Positions 34,801-49,800 of a stretch of DNA of 64,000 nucleotides are shown piece by piece. The translations under genes were made by a program, and so were the position numbers. This DNA is from Cheilinus undulatus (taxonomy: Eukaryota > Chordata > Actinopteri > Labriformes > Labridae). Below the pieces are notes generated by a model, which saw only the letters and a list, made by a program, of their open reading frames with translations, searched no databases and was not told where the DNA came from. Position 1 is the stretch's first letter, and each line of letters begins with the position of its first letter. The DNA lies in the NCBI RefSeq assembly GCF_018320785.1, contig NC_054882.1, positions 1,256,719-1,320,718 on the forward strand. Reading direction: 5' to 3'.

Positions 34801-37800
34801 AAAGCACAAACAGCAAGTTAGAGAAAGGAGATGCCGTTTGCAAGCTCTGTCTTGCTGCTGTGAAATATAGAGCGAACACCACCAACGTATTGTGTGATTT
34901 ACATATATACATCATCTCTATGTTTTTCTTAGTTAACTGTAGAATATCACAATATATCACAATATCATGATATCCTGATATATCGTGATGCGTATCGTAT
35001 CCTGAGGTTCTTGCCAGTACTCACCCTAGTGTATATGATACAGTAGTGATGCATGAACATCCGTACTCCTTCATGCTTTGTTCCTCTTCATGTTTCCGGC
35101 TCTTTGCAGACCAGTTTCCAGTGTTTTTCTGTTTCCAGCCCTCTCAGTTACACAACATTAAATCCAGAGAAACACCCCGATGACTGTGCTGCTGTTCAGA
35201 AATCCCATCTCACATCACACACACTCTTTAATCCCTGATTGGGCTAATTTGCCTAATCTTCACACTTCTTCCCATGAGGTAGAAACGGGCATAAATGCTC
35301 CTGTGAAGGCGTGCTTTTATTCTGAAAGGACTTCAGGCAATCAGAGAAAAACAGCAGCTTTGCCTCGTAGATGTGGGGTGCAGACGAGACGGTGTGAGGT
35401 TTTAGTCACCAAGCGGCCCAATCACAGGGACTGTGGTCTGTTTCAGCTTCTTTAGTTAGACAATAGTCAGACTTTAGTGCTCTTATTCCTGATCTTTAGT
35501 CCTGCTTTAACTATATCAACATAAACCATCATGTCATACCTTTTATCTCCATAAACCTCTAAAGGCTTGTATTCTGCCCAGCCCTAGTTTCTGGTTAAAT
35601 CTTTCTGGTCCACTTCCTGTGTTTGTGGTGTAAATGGAGGTCGGACATATTTCCCCCCGCCTGCTTTTTCAACACAGTTTTATCAGACAGACTTGTAGCT
35701 GTGCTCACCTTCCCTCTCCTTACATAATGATTGGTGCCTTGTCCTCACTCAGGTTCATCTCTGATTTAAAATCAGCTGATGTAACCTTGGAGACGGAGCG
35801 GCGCTTCACATGAAACTCGTCCTGTCAGAGCTGCGCAGGAAGCAGCAGCGGATGACTTTTGCGGTCTGTGCTTGTTATGAGGGTCTGAGCTGTTAATCAT
35901 TGATGCTCAGGCCATCTCTGCCATTAGAGAGAGAGAGAGGATGTGAGGAGACGCCAGGAGACTAACTTCCTGCTTCAGTGATCAGAAAGATGCTGAACAC
36001 GCTGACCTTTGACCTCTGTGCCTGACTCTTCCTACCTCAGCCATCTCTATCGATATCTCTCTATTTAGATTACCCCAAAAATAAAGGTGCGAGCTACTGG
36101 GGACCCCCATGGTACCTCAGGGAGGTTGAACACAGCCATGAACAATCCAGAATAGTCATGTGCAGACAAGACCGCCCATAAGGGGATAAAAGGGAGAGCT
36201 TTAACCTGAAAAATAACCACTTTTACCAAAGAAGCAAGTATGTTTCTATTCTAGTTGTAGATAAAATTCCTTTTTGTTAAAAACAGAAATAAAATGTGAT
36301 AAAAGAAAATGGCTAGAATAGGTTAATAATGGTAAAAAATGGTGGAAAAGGTGGTGACATTGGATTTTAAAAGTTAATCTGTGATAACCATATTTTACTT
36401 TTCACCTGAATAATAACCACTTTTATAAAAGCAAAACATTGTGTAGCGTATAACCCTCTTCAAAATGTTCAGCCCGTTTCTAAAAAACAGAAATTTAAAG
36501 GGTTAACAGTGACAAAAAGGCTTGAAAGTGGCTAAAACTGGCAGGAAAAAGTAGTGATAAAGGGATAATAGTTGCAGAAATTGATTTTAGGTGGCTTAAG
36601 TGGACAAAAAAAAAAAAAGAAATGTGGTTAAAATTGACAAAAATTGGTGTGTAAGTGGTGTAAAGGGGTAACAAATGGCAGAAATTGAATTTTAAATGGC
36701 AAAAATGGTTGTTAATGCAGTAAAATGTGATTAAAATTTTCATGAAATGTGGCGAAAAGGATTTAGTTAGTGACAAAAACAGGCTCAAAGAAGCAACTAT
36801 AGTCAGAAAGTGGTAAAATGGGCGGTGAACTAGGGTTTAAAAAGAAGCAAAAATGGGTCAACAGTGCCAAAAGTGGCACTAATGGTGAGTTCTGGTAAGT
36901 CCTTGCTGGTTCCAACCACTTTTTCCAAAGCTGCCAGTAATGGACAGTGAGAGTAGTCATGGTGATATTTGTGTTCGCCATGGAACAGGAAGTTCTTTCA
37001 GAGTCCTTAAACACCAGTAGAGACGTGAATCTTAGTACAACGTTTCTGACTGAGAAAAGGAGGGGACTGATATCAATTATGGCAAATTTTGCAAAATCCA
37101 AGAGCTCTCTTAAACGAAGCCCTCAGAGGGCCGATCCAAATATACTTTATTTTATGTTCATAGAGAGCTGACAAAAACAAACTTTTTTGAACGTGAACAA
37201 AACTCACAGGACTAGGCTGGCTCTCCCTTATAAAGTGTGTCTTAGACATACAGGGGGACAAACATCCTGAGACTAACAACAGCTTTTGAGTGGATGGGGA
37301 TTTAGAATTACAGTAAAACAATAAAACTGTCTGAGTGAGCAGAGTTTCTGTATGTTATTTATCAGATAGATTAGTTATTTTAACCCTCTGGTATTCCTAC
37401 AAATTGCTGCCTCATTTTCCTCCTAGCGTGCAAAAAATGCACACCTTTAAATCATGTTATAAATATCATACATTTCAAAATTGTTTTACTGTTATTGAAT
37501 AATATTTTTCTCATTTAAGGTCAGCCCTAACCATTAATGTCAAATACTCATTCATTTAAATTTTTTTAACCCTTTAAATGCCATGTTTCATTGATGATGT
37601 CACTGCATTTTTAGATGCAAAATACACAAAAAATGAATTTTTGCAAGTTACTACATGAAAATTTGATAACTTATTTTTTTATCATTGCACAGACACACTC
37701 ACAGACTCACACACTGATCTGCACTTAGACAAAACCTCAGAGAGTTAGTGAGAAGGGGAGCAGAGGGCAGTAGAACACTGAAATCTGGTGGAAAAAACTT

Positions 37801-40800
37801 TCCTGCCCTCGCCCATATATGGTAAAAGTGGCGTCACGGGGTAAAAAAATGGTCCAGGTGCAAATGTAAAGCCCCAACTCTCAAATGAAGCCCAGAAACC
37901 AGAAAAAGCATGATTCATGCCTTAATGGTGTATGGATCTAAAGAAGTGGTTTGAATGGGTTTCAGTGGGGACTTTTACACAGCAGGGATATTAACGCTGT
38001 AAAAAGGTTAACTTTATTTATGTTGGGCTGATTGTTGTGGCTGGGACTGAATTTTGAAAATTGTGTAAAAATGAACAAAAAATACAATACACGATAATAT
38101 TAATTGTGAAAGAGGACAAAGTTTAAAATAAATAAATAAATCAACTATAAGTGTGCATTTTTGGCACAAGGGGTACCAGAGTGTTAAGATTCATGGCTCT
38201 ACCAGTGTGTTCAGCCGCTGAAAGAACTACTTCCTGTCTCATGGCGAGCAAAAATTTGCCATAACTTTTTTAATGTGACCTAAGCTTAAGCTGACTTAAA
38301 GTCTTGAACTTAATTTTACATTTTACATTTGTAGGGACATTATCACCATTTTGAAAAGCCTGAGATTTTTCCCCTTCCCACAAAGGTCATAAACACCTGT
38401 AATTATAATTATTATGTTTGACTGTGGGGTTATTACATTAAAATCTGCAGATATGTATTATGTTTGTGGTTTATTAGGTCTGCAGGTGTAACGATACCTC
38501 CAACACAGACTGGTATGTTAGTTTGAATATGTGAATGTGATCAGTGAGGGTTCGCTGTCCTGGCTCTGTGTTTTGGTATTTGGGGGGCATGGGGGGGGGT
38601 TACAGGACGGTACGGCTGTAATTAGTCGTCCTGGCCTACTGGGCTCTGCTCTGACAGCCCGATCCCAGCTGGATGCTAAAAGTAGAGCGGCCTGAAATAA
38701 CTCTGACACTCACACATGCATGCTTGCTCACGCTCGTGCAGAACAATGCAGAGGTTAAAGAGTCTGCCGGTCACTCCATCCAGAGACCACCACAGAAACG
38801 TGACCAAGGTTTTAGTGGTAGTTCAAACGTTTTATTTTGAAGGTTATTGAAGTTCCTGTTTTGAAGAGCCTGATGTTTTTGGTCAGCGTGTCCGTCTGTG
38901 TGTTCACGGTGCAGTTGTTTAGAGGAGCGGCCCTTAAGACCCCCGTTTAGCCCTACTGATAAGTCATCCTGGTAAATCTGGGCCAGTGAGCTCACTCCTC
39001 ACACACCTCCCCCTTCATCATCATCATCATCATCACCCAGCGCTCTGACCTCACTCACACTCCCGAAGGAGCGTTTGATTCATGCTCACCAGGTGCACAG
39101 GGTGGGAGGGGCCTGTGTGACCTCGGCCCTAAGCTCGTCAGCTCTAAACAAGCGGCCTGTGAAGAAACAAACGCTCGCCGTTAAAACTCAGGATGGCTTT
39201 CGCATTAGTCCGGATTCATGCGGGGAAACTCAACACGTGTGGACGCCTCCAGCTGGTCTGAGATCAGTCAGGATAATAACAGAAGAGTGATGGTTAGCTT
39301 AAATACAGGAGCGTTATCAGCATAGCTCTCTGCTTTATCTATAACTGTTATCACATCAGAAGCTTTTAAGGGTGGCAGTGCTAATGACATGCTAACACTC
39401 ACTGGCTCTGAGACTAGAGCTGAATTATATCACCATCATTCTCAGCTGAATAGAGATACGTGATAAATATGTAGTCCTGAATAAAAGGTCTCAGTACCAG
39501 AAGTACAGGTTTAAAATCATTCTAGTATGAGTTATATGTGATATGTGATAAATTGTGTTGTTTAAAGCAGGACTTCTCAACCTTTTCAGCCCGCGACCCC
39601 CAAAATAAAGGTGCCAGAGACCAGGGACCCCCACTGTACCTGAAGTTGGTTGAACCCAGCCATGAACATTCAAGAATAGACATGTGGAGACAAGGCCATC
39701 CGTAAGGGTGTAGAAAAGGGGGAGTTTTCTGGGGCCCAGCCAAACTGGGGGACCATGGAGGTCAACATAATCATGGTCTATTGTAAAGTTAAGCTGCGAC
39801 ATCCATATTTTATATTGAACCTGAAAAAATAACCACTTTTATCAATGAAACAAAACTCTTTTTTAAAATCATTTGTGTAGTATATTCTCCCAAGACCCTG
39901 CGTCCACATATGGGGACATGACATTTTTTCTTCTCTACATTATAGGAATCATTTTTTGGTATTAGAATTGATGAGATAAGTTTAAAAGGATTTGTTTGAA
40001 ATGCTGGGATAATTTGGTGTTTGGATATTTTAGGGAATTTGCTTGGAAGTTGTCAAGTTTTTAAATGAAAATTAGGAGGATATTGTATATTTCAGGGAGT
40101 TTGTTTGTTTGTTGGGGGGGGGGGGGCATTTTCAGGGGAATATGGGAAGTTTATAACCAAATTTTGGGGGAACTGGATTGGGAATCTGGGTTTTGGGATT
40201 GTCCTTTGAAATTTTCAGGATTTTTCTTAAAAAGTTTTTTTTTTAATGTTTCCATCATTTTTATGGTATTTTGAAGCATGTTTTTGAACATTTCTAGAAT
40301 TTGCTGAGAAATTTAAGGGGGAAATTTGCTTTAATGTTTGGGAAATTTGCTTGAAAATTTTCAGGAATGTGCATGGAATTTTGGGGGAAAATTTTATGGG
40401 AATTTTAAGGCTGTATGAGGAAGTATCACTGAAAGATTTGAGGACTATTTAATGAAGTATTTGGGTACTTTTCATGGGATAGGCTATTTTGAAAATATGT
40501 TTAAGAATTTTCAGATAAATTTTAGGGTTTTTTTTATTTTGAATTTTATAGCGTTTGGCGGATTTTGGAAAGGAAAATGTCCAAGAAACTCCTGTTCAAC
40601 AGCAAAGCTGATGTATTAACCTATCAAACAGTACTTATCCCAGATAAGTGGGAGAAACTAAAAATACTCTCCTAACAAAGGCTCAGGTCTCAGGAGGATA
40701 TAGCCTTCTTAAAAATGTTGATCCATTTTGTTTAGAAAAAGAATTATAATGGGTTAAAAATTTAAAAAAAAGGTTAATAATGGCCAAAAATAGTGGAAAA

Positions 40801-43800
40801 GGTGGTGAAGTTTGATCTTGAAAGTAGCAGAAATAGGTAAGAAGTGGCAAAAAATATATAAGAATGGCAAAAAAGGCTTTCAATTGGCAAAAAAGGGTGG
40901 AAATCTGGTGAAATGGGAAGAAAAATCAATATAAACTAGCAAAAGAAGTCTGAGAAAGAAAAAATTGGCAGATATTGGTAGAAATTGGTTAAACTAGCAA
41001 AAATAGGCATATCATATTGCAAAATGTGCTTTAAATGGGAAAAATTGTGCATACGTAGTAGTAAAATGTGGTGAATAGTGGCATAATGGGTCAACAAAGG
41101 CAACATTTGGCTTGAGTGGTTTAGAAATGGCAAAAAAACAGGCAGAAAAACAGTGTTGGAAAGGGGTTAAAATGTCAAAATTAAGTGTTGATGGCAAAAT
41201 TGTGTTAAAATTTGTGGGAAAAACTTGGTCACAATTTGTCAGAATTGGTGTAAAGTGGCAACAGTGGAATTCTATAATATTCTTTTTCCTTTTTTTAGGG
41301 AATCTGGTGACCCCCTCTTAGTGTCTCGCGACCCCAAAGGGGGTCCCGACCCCAAGGTTGAGAACCTCTGGTTTACAGCACATGGTGTGGTAAAATGTTG
41401 ACAGCCTTGTTTAACAGGTAACAGGTGTTTTCACAGACAGATAGAAGAGCACAGAGACGAGGACACTTTTGGCTCAAAGTGCAGAAACACAGCAAACATT
41501 AGCTCCACATCAGAGCGGCTGACAGAGGTAAATACTCAGGGACAGCTGGGAGATGGCCTAAGATCATCACAAACAACAGCAGTCACCATAAACGACGGGT
41601 GGCAGTGAAGGCATCATTTTGGTTTCATGGCCATGTTCCCATAACCGTTGGTGACTCACGTCGCCATCATCAGTGTCTGTTATTCTAATGATTGATAGCA
41701 TCGAAGGTCCTGGAGCTTTAACAGAAAACTACAAATCCTGATTCACATTTCTACACAAAGCTGCCATGAGAGAAAAATGGAGAAATAAAGCGGCTCTAAA
41801 AAATCATGATCAATATAATTTGGCTGTTTGACAAAAAGAAGACAAAACCCCTCTCTGACGTCAGTGAAAACAGATCTCTACAAAATAATGTCATGAAAAA
41901 TAAGTGACTACATAAATATTCCTCCTTCTAGTCAGTCTTTAGTAGACTCTCCTCTGTCTGCAGTCTCAGCACTGAGTCTGTGTGGATAGGTCTCAGTCTC
42001 TCTGAGTCTGTGTGGATAGGTCTCAGTCTCAGCTCTGAGTCTGTGTGGATAGGTCTCAGTCTCTCTGAGTCTGTGTGGATAGGTCTCAGTCTCTCTGAGT
42101 CTGTGTGGATAGGTCTCAGTCTCTCTGAGTCTGTGTGGATAGGTCTCAGTCTCTCTGAGTCTGTGTGGATAGGTCTCAGTCAGCTCTGAGTCTGTGTGGA
42201 TAGGTCTCAGTCAGCTCTGAGTCTGTGTGGATAGGTCTCAGTCAGCTCTGAGTCTGTGTGGATAGGTCTCAGTCTCTCTGAGTCTGTGTGGATAGGTCTC
42301 AGTCTCTCTGAGTCTGTGTGGATAGGTCTCAGTCAGCTCTGAGTCTGTGTGGATAGGTCTCAGTCTCTCTGAGTCTGTGTGGATAGGTCTCAGTCTCTCT
42401 GAGTCTGTGTGGATAGGTCTCAGTCTCAGCTCTGAGTCTGTGTGGATAGGTCTCAGTCAGCTCTGAGTCTGTGTGGATAGGTCTCAGTCTCTCTGAGTCT
42501 GTGTGGATAGGTCTCAGTCAGCTCTGAGTCTGTGTGGATAGGTCTCAGTCAGCTCTGAGTCTGTGTGGATAGGTCTCAGTCAGGATCAAACATCTGTACT
42601 CTGGAATTTTACTCCATTCTTCTTTAATAAACTGCTCAAGCTCTGTCAGGTTGATCAGGGATCAGGAGGGAACAGTCCTTTTCAAGTCCGGACACTAATC
42701 CTCTGTTGGAAGGAGGTCTGGGCTTTTACTCGGCCACTCCAGAACATTCCCTTTGTTGTCTTTAAACCATTTCTGTGTAGCTTTCTCTGGGTGCTTCAGC
42801 TCATTGTCTTACTAGGAAATAAATCTTGTCTAAGCTGTAGGTTTGCCATAGGCTGCTGAGAAGCATCCCCGCAACATGATGCTGCTGAAAAGCATTCCCA
42901 CAGCATGATGCTGCTGAGAACCATCCCCACAGCGTGATGCTGCTGAGAAGCATCCCCACAGCATGATGCTGCTGAGAAGCATCTCCACAACAGGTGTCTT
43001 TATGCTAGTAAAATAAGAAGAAAGAAATATCTTAAACTGTAATAATGGTGGCATATAATCTTCAGATTTTTTTGCATAAATTGATGGTTGAATAATTGAA
43101 AACCATGCCCATCCCTACCTTTGACCTCTACTTTTGTTGCTGTTGTATCAAACAGCTATCAGTATCTTCTGATGTTTACTGGAGTCATGATGAAATCACG
43201 ACATCCTCATAGTCCAGAACTTTCTCCTCATTGTCGTCCCTCTGAATCACCGCTCTGACACGCTAAACCTTCACATGTCGATTGTTTACCTCTGGTTTCT
43301 ACGATGGCTCCTCTCTGTGGCTGTCAATCAAACATCCAGCCAATCAGAGCAGGGCTGTGATAGACTGATCTGTTATGTAATCCTCCCCCCTCTCCGTATC
43401 CGTCCCTTCTGTAGTTGGGGGAGAACCTCTGGCCTCCCCTTCATCGAGGCGACCTTCACTAGAGGAAGTCGCGACCCCCCCCGTTTGCCTCTGGTCCCCC
43501 TCTTGTTGCCATGGTCACCCTGGCAGAGAGCGCTGCGGGTATAAATAGCCGTCAGCCTCCATCAGTGTTGGGTTTCAGGAGCAGCTGCTCACAGGCGGAC
43601 AGATGGAGGGACCACAGCTGTCTCACTGTTGGTCCATTTGTCTGTCCGTCAGAGACGGGGGTCTGCAGGGGGGCTGAGGGGGGCTGAGGCCCTGGAGTGT
43701 GTGTGTGTGTGTGGGGGGGGGGGGGTTTGGTCTTCTAACTGTATTTGTTTATGACTGTTAAAGTTTAACGTTAGGACTTTCTCTGCATGGCTATGAAAGA

Positions 43801-46800
43801 GGATGACAGTGATTTAGAGAGGATGTGAGCATACTGACTGATCAGCTAATCAGAAAATCATCATGATATATCAGCTTTAGGATAAATTCTGGTTTATCTG
43901 TGCTGGGAGTTTAAAAACACCACTAAAGAGGAGCTTCCTAAAATCTCCCTCAGGAGAAACGATGCATTTATTATCCCGATTTCCTCCTAGAAAGCAGTTT
44001 ATCCTCACGCCTGTGTTTAATAATCCGTTAACGGTGAAATACCTTCAAAGAGGAGCCTGATGTTAAACTCTCTGACTCCAGAAGCTCCTCTGCTTTTTAC
44101 CTGATGTGTGTGACAATGAAGCAGACCGAGAGTGTTTGTTGAATTGAATTTAATCCTGTTTGAACCTGAGAATCAAAGACCAATCACAGCAGAGCTTCAG
44201 GTGTTCAGACACCTGCGGGGTTTACAAAGAGGAGAAACAAGGCCTCTGCTCTGCTTTATTTACAGACTTTAGTGTCTGAGTCGGTTATGTCACATGCTGC
44301 TGCTTTACTTTATTCTAAGGAGAGCTAAAAGCCGTCATTTAGGGATGTTTATGTCTGTCCTCAGCTCTTACGAAGACACCAAAAAGGTGCAACATTTATT
44401 TTTAATACTAAAGGAAAGTACTCTGATTTAGGGCTGAACGATTTTTTCCCCCCAATATTTTGATTTGATATGCAGTTATTTGTTTAGTTCCTCATCTCAT
44501 GTATTTTCCAAAAAACACAAAATTAATCATTCTATATTACAGCCAGCATAATAATAGAATAAGCAAGGGCTGGGCAATTCTGAAAACATATCTAATTGTA
44601 GTGATTTTGACTTGTATTGCAACTTGAAGGTGAATTTTAGTTTTGAAGGGAGGGTGATAATTTTTATTTAACTCTCATATTTAGCAAGAAAAATGTTCAA
44701 AAATGAAGAAAGGATGATTTTTTCAGTAGACTATTCCAAAAAAATCACACATGAATGATTGCATGATATGTCATGCATAACATCTCTGCTGCAGAGAAGT
44801 TTTAAACTGGCATTTTGTCACAAATTTCAGGTCAAAGAAATATTGCTGCTTCGCGATGTGAAAATTGCAGCAGGACATATTGTGATTCAATCAAATTTTT
44901 GATTAACTGCCCAGCCCTACTCTGATTTATATACATGTCTCATATCATCTTTCTGTAGTTTTAGACAGATTTTTCTGTCTCGTCTCTGTCCTGCAGTGAA
45001 ATGGCTCTAATGGACTGTTATTATTCTCTGTGTTTTGATGAACTGTCAACCGTCTGCTGCTGTTTCTCTCCAAACCAGGGTTCTCACTCCACTAGAATTT
45101 TAACCTTGGTAAAAATCAGAGTGAGGTTTTCCTGGTTAAATGAATGTAAATAGAATAAATCTACCCTGGTTGTGATTGTGATGTCTGTTCTCCTCGATAA
45201 CCATGATTCAGTTTCATCTCCGTCTCTCTGTGTTTCTCCAGGCGAGGATAGCGTTCCTGCAGGGTGAGAGGAAAGGTCAGGAGAACCTGAAGAACGACCT
45301 GGTTAGAAGAATAAAAATGTTAGAATACGCTTTAAAACAGGAAAGGTGAGACGCTCCTGCTGCTGCTGCTGTGTTTCTTTGAATTGACTGTTTTTAACCT
45401 CTTTGAATCCTGATCCGTGGTTTCCTCTGTTTCAGAGCAAAATATCACAAATTAAAATACGGAACAGAGTTAAACCAAGGAGAGATGAAGATGCCAAGCT
45501 TTGAATCAGGTAAGGAGAGGCGTAGAAGTGAGAGTCTGAGGCCGCCGTAGTGACGCACTTTCTGGTGACGTCACAAACATTGTTGACTACGGCAACTCCA
45601 TGTGGACAAACAACAGTGCAGCTGATATTTTAATCATTCATTATAAGCTAGATATTCTTGTTTTAACTTAAAGTGAGTGATGTTTTTGTAAAGTACTTTA
45701 CTTTTTATCGTAAATTGTGGGGGATTTTTTGTTTTTGTTTTTCTTTTGTTGACAAGCTTCTTCTTTTGTAGGTAAAACTAATATTTTAACTATTTAATAG
45801 TAGAAAGATATTTGTAATGAAAATATATAGTTTAATAAAAGTAAAAAAATATATTTTAATGTGTAATTTTCTGCTTTTCAAAACTGAATTATTTGTTTCA
45901 CTCTCACTTGTTAAACTGTTATTTAAGACACCAATCACAGATCGTCCTTCTGATAAACAGCACAGGCAAACAGCGTGGCCATTTCAGACAGTAAATGTCG
46001 CAGAATTTAGATATTTTATTATCGTTTCTCACACCTGCAGGGGGTTGAAAGCAGGTAATTCAGAGGTAAAGAGAACATCAAAGTATAAACAACACTGAAG
46101 TTAGCTTTCAACGTTAGCTAGAAAGCTAACAGATTCAGACAGTGGGAGTTTCCAGCCAATAAAAATGTGCTAGTCATCACAGCCAATCACAATGTGCCAC
46201 CTCATCAGTAGGCGCAGGCCCCCGGACAGATCTGGCACCTACACCGGGTTTTTGCAGGCTGTGAGATGAAATACAAACCTGGATTCTGAAGATTGAAAAC
46301 TCTTTTAAACTTTGGGCTTCACAGCCTGCCTTTGTCTCCTCTTTCTCCACTAACGTTCTCCTCTTTGGCCTCATGTTGGGACTAAAGACGTCTAACTAGC
46401 CGCTCCTCTCAGGGTCTCCTCACACTCTTTCTCATGTTTCTGCTCTTTCAGACACCAAAGACTCCGAGGTCTCTGCTGTTCCTGCCAACAGTCAGCTCAC
46501 CTGGAAACAAGGGAGACAACTACTCAGACAGTAAGGGCGCTCCCCTCATCGTCATTCTTTCATTTAGCTGTAATATTAAAAGTTAGAGCCATGAAGCACC
46601 TGAACCCCTCAGGAAAATGTTTAAATCTAGGAATAATGCTTCCAGAAAGAACTACAAACACCATCAAACATGATGAGATATTTTTAGATTTTTTAGAACT
46701 CTTTTTGGTTCTCCATAGTAGAAAATACGGTGAAACTTTGTTATTAGAGAATCAAATCCAGTCTTTGGTTCAACGCTGAGATTTTCTCCAAATGTCTGGT

Positions 46801-49800
46801 GCGTTCAGGTACCTGCAGGAGGTGGGATACACAGACACCATCCTGGACGTCCGTACTCAGAGAGTCCGGTCTCTCCTCGGCCTGTCGGGGTCCGAGCAGA
46901 ATGGATCTGTGGAGAACAAGAACCTGCAGCACCTGATCAACGGGACGGAGCGCCGCAAGGACGCCAAAAGGTACAAAAGCACAAATGGAACCCCAGAAGA
47001 GTCTGAGACGAGGGTTAAAGCTCGGAGATTTAGCGAGAATCATTACGATACCAGGATGTAAACTCCTGAATGGTATCAGGATCCATTTCATACCCCAGGA
47101 ACAAAAATACAAGCCCTATGAAACACCTGATTTTGGGGAATGTCTTGTTTTTAACAACCAAACAATCCAGGCTAACCCCGGATACTGTCTAAATATTGTC
47201 TAAATTGGTCTGGAGCAGATGTAAAGAGTCCAGTCTCTGTTTGCTGCAGCTTTTGGTTAAGAAGACAGCAGAATATCTGACGCTTACTCATCAAACATTT
47301 GGACATCTTTAACGTGTTTGTGCTTCTTTATACAGGAGTCCAGGTGACGTTCTGGAGACGTTTAACTTCCTGGAGAACGCAGAGGACAGCGACGAAGAGG
47401 AGGACGAGGAGGGAGACCTGATGGACGACATCACTACAGACAAACACCACAGAGCCAAGAAACACAAAACCAAGGTAGAAACACAGAGACTCGCTCCTAT
47501 CCTTCCTCTGACTCCTCCTCCTTCTCTTCTTGACGTTTTTCTCCTCTTCCTCCTCCAGGTGGGGAACGAGGGTTTGGCGTCAGAAGACGACGCAGACACG
47601 GAGGAGGCTCTGAAGGAGTTTGACTTCCTGGTGACGGCGGAGGACGGAGAGGGAGCAGGCGAGGCTCGGAGCTCTGGAGACGGGACGGAGTGGGGTGAGA
47701 GATGTTTCTGTCCTGGACATTGTTGGATAAATGTCAGAATTTTAGTTTTTCTATGTGTTTCAATGCCACCAGACTCCATCAGTGTAAGATGTAATTTCAC
47801 CACTGACTGCTGGAGTTGTCAGGTTGTTTTCAGGTGATTAATTTGCTAGTGATGTGTTCATTTCACATCTGTAGCTAGTGTCAGCTTTCACACTATTGAA
47901 GTAATTTGAGTAAAACAATGGTGGCTTTTATTTTTTGGGGTTTCACTTCCAGTGAATATGTCAGACTAATGGATTCTTTGCAGCCGAGAACTCCTCTGGG
48001 GGTCTAGAAGTGATTTCCACGTAGAGAAACTACCAGAAGGCCGTGTTTGAGCTGATTAGGACTAAGACAAATGTTCATAATGTACTTTTTTGTCCTGAAA
48101 GTAGTGGAATATTCAGGAAAAAGAAGAAAAAAATTCTCAGAGAAAAGGCAGCAAAGAGGAATTAAAAGTCGTCCGTCTAAAGCCTGGATGAGTGGTGCTA
48201 CAACACTCCTCTACGGTCCGTTTTTACAAAGTGGTTAGGTCCAGTTCTGTCCTGGTTTAGCTCATTAAGATCTTACCCGTGTTTCCTCAGCTGATGTCCG
48301 TCCAGTCTCTCTCGTTGTGACGGTAAATATGTCTGTTTTTAGAGATCCAGATCATGTGGCTCAGCTCAGTAGAGCTGGTTTCTCTTCATCTGGTTTCAGT
48401 TTCTTTGAAATGTGGATTAAATAAGGACTATTTCTGCCGCCAATCTGTAACTCATTTTTTGCTACTTCTCACCCATGTTTGCCCATTTTTGCCCTTTTTT
48501 GCTACTTTTTCCCCCGATTTTTGCTACTTTTCCCTGTTTGCCCCTTTTTGCCAAATTTTGCCACTTCTCACCTAATTAAGATGCCTTTTGCAATTAAATG
48601 CCACTTTTTGCCTTCTATCCTACCTTTTTTTCTGATTTTTGCCACTTTGACAAATTTTTTCCACCATTAACTATTTCTTTGATCACTTCCCACCCATTTT
48701 TGCCATATTCTGCATTTTTTTGCCACTTTTCTCCCAGTGTTTTCCGCTTTTTTTTTTTTTTTTTTTTACCACTTTTGCCATCTTTAACTTTTTTTAATTG
48801 CCACTTTTCACCACTTAGATTGTGGCTCTTGCAAATGTATTTTTCAACACTTTGGCTCTTTGGTTGAGCAGGGTTCAGTAACACTGGTTTAGACAAAGTA
48901 TTAAGGCCTTAACTGATGAAAAGCACTAAGCATTAGCTAAGGCTGCTTTCACATTAGGGGCCCGGTCCAGGATCTGAGTGCACTTGAGCCCAAAGTCCGG
49001 TTCGTTTTGGTAGTGTGAATGCAAACGAACCGCGTCTGGGCACCGGGCCCGGGCCCACATGGAGAGGTGATCTTGGGCTTGGTTCAAGTGGACTCTGGAT
49101 ACAGGACAGAGCGCCGTATCAGCTTTATGACGTCATCATAAAAACTAAACTTTCCGCAGCACGGCAGTTTGTTCACATTTTTCCTCAATAAAGGGCGGAA
49201 ATCATCAGAATCCAGTCAATAAACGGTCTGTTGTGCCTCATCTTACAGATGAACACTAGTTGGAGTCAGTGAGAGGAGGAGCAAAGGCAATAAAAGTCTC
49301 CTGTCACCTCAAAAACCACTGTTTCTGCGCCACGCGAGCCCCTTTAATCCTCTGAGCTGTAGCAGATGTGCCGATATGAAGAGAGAAGTTGCTGGCATCT
49401 TAAAAGTGATTTTAGTCATCCATTGCTGCAGGTTGGACTTCTTGCCAGGTCAAAACAAAAACAATCTTTGCTCAGGTCATGACCCCAGTGGTTGCCATGG
49501 TAGCTTCGTCCTCTCTCTCCTCCTTGGCAGGGTTATAAACCAGCTACATGCATACCCCCACCTGCTGTTCCAGACCGAGTACATACCCAAGTGGGCCCGG
49601 GCATGGATCAGTGTGACTAGTGTGAAAGCAAGCCAGCGGGGGGAAGGGGAGGGGTGGAATCGCGCCGCGGCGCAGTTGGAAACAGCTGGGCCTAATGTGA
49701 AAGCGCCCTGACTAACTAGTTATTCTGGTGCCTACTTTAGATGTTGTTGCAAAAAAATGAAAGCTTTTTGCCAAAGCAGTTTTAACTTGAGGAATCTCCT

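Noticed and set aside
34611-34970. Possible host ZBED gene
   Set aside because: Only the first half of one BED finger remains, inside an element with a target duplication, followed by a stop.
41980-42189. Repeated MWIGLSLSES frame as a possible repeat protein
   Set aside because: Consequence of a stop-free 30-bp minisatellite unit within an intron.
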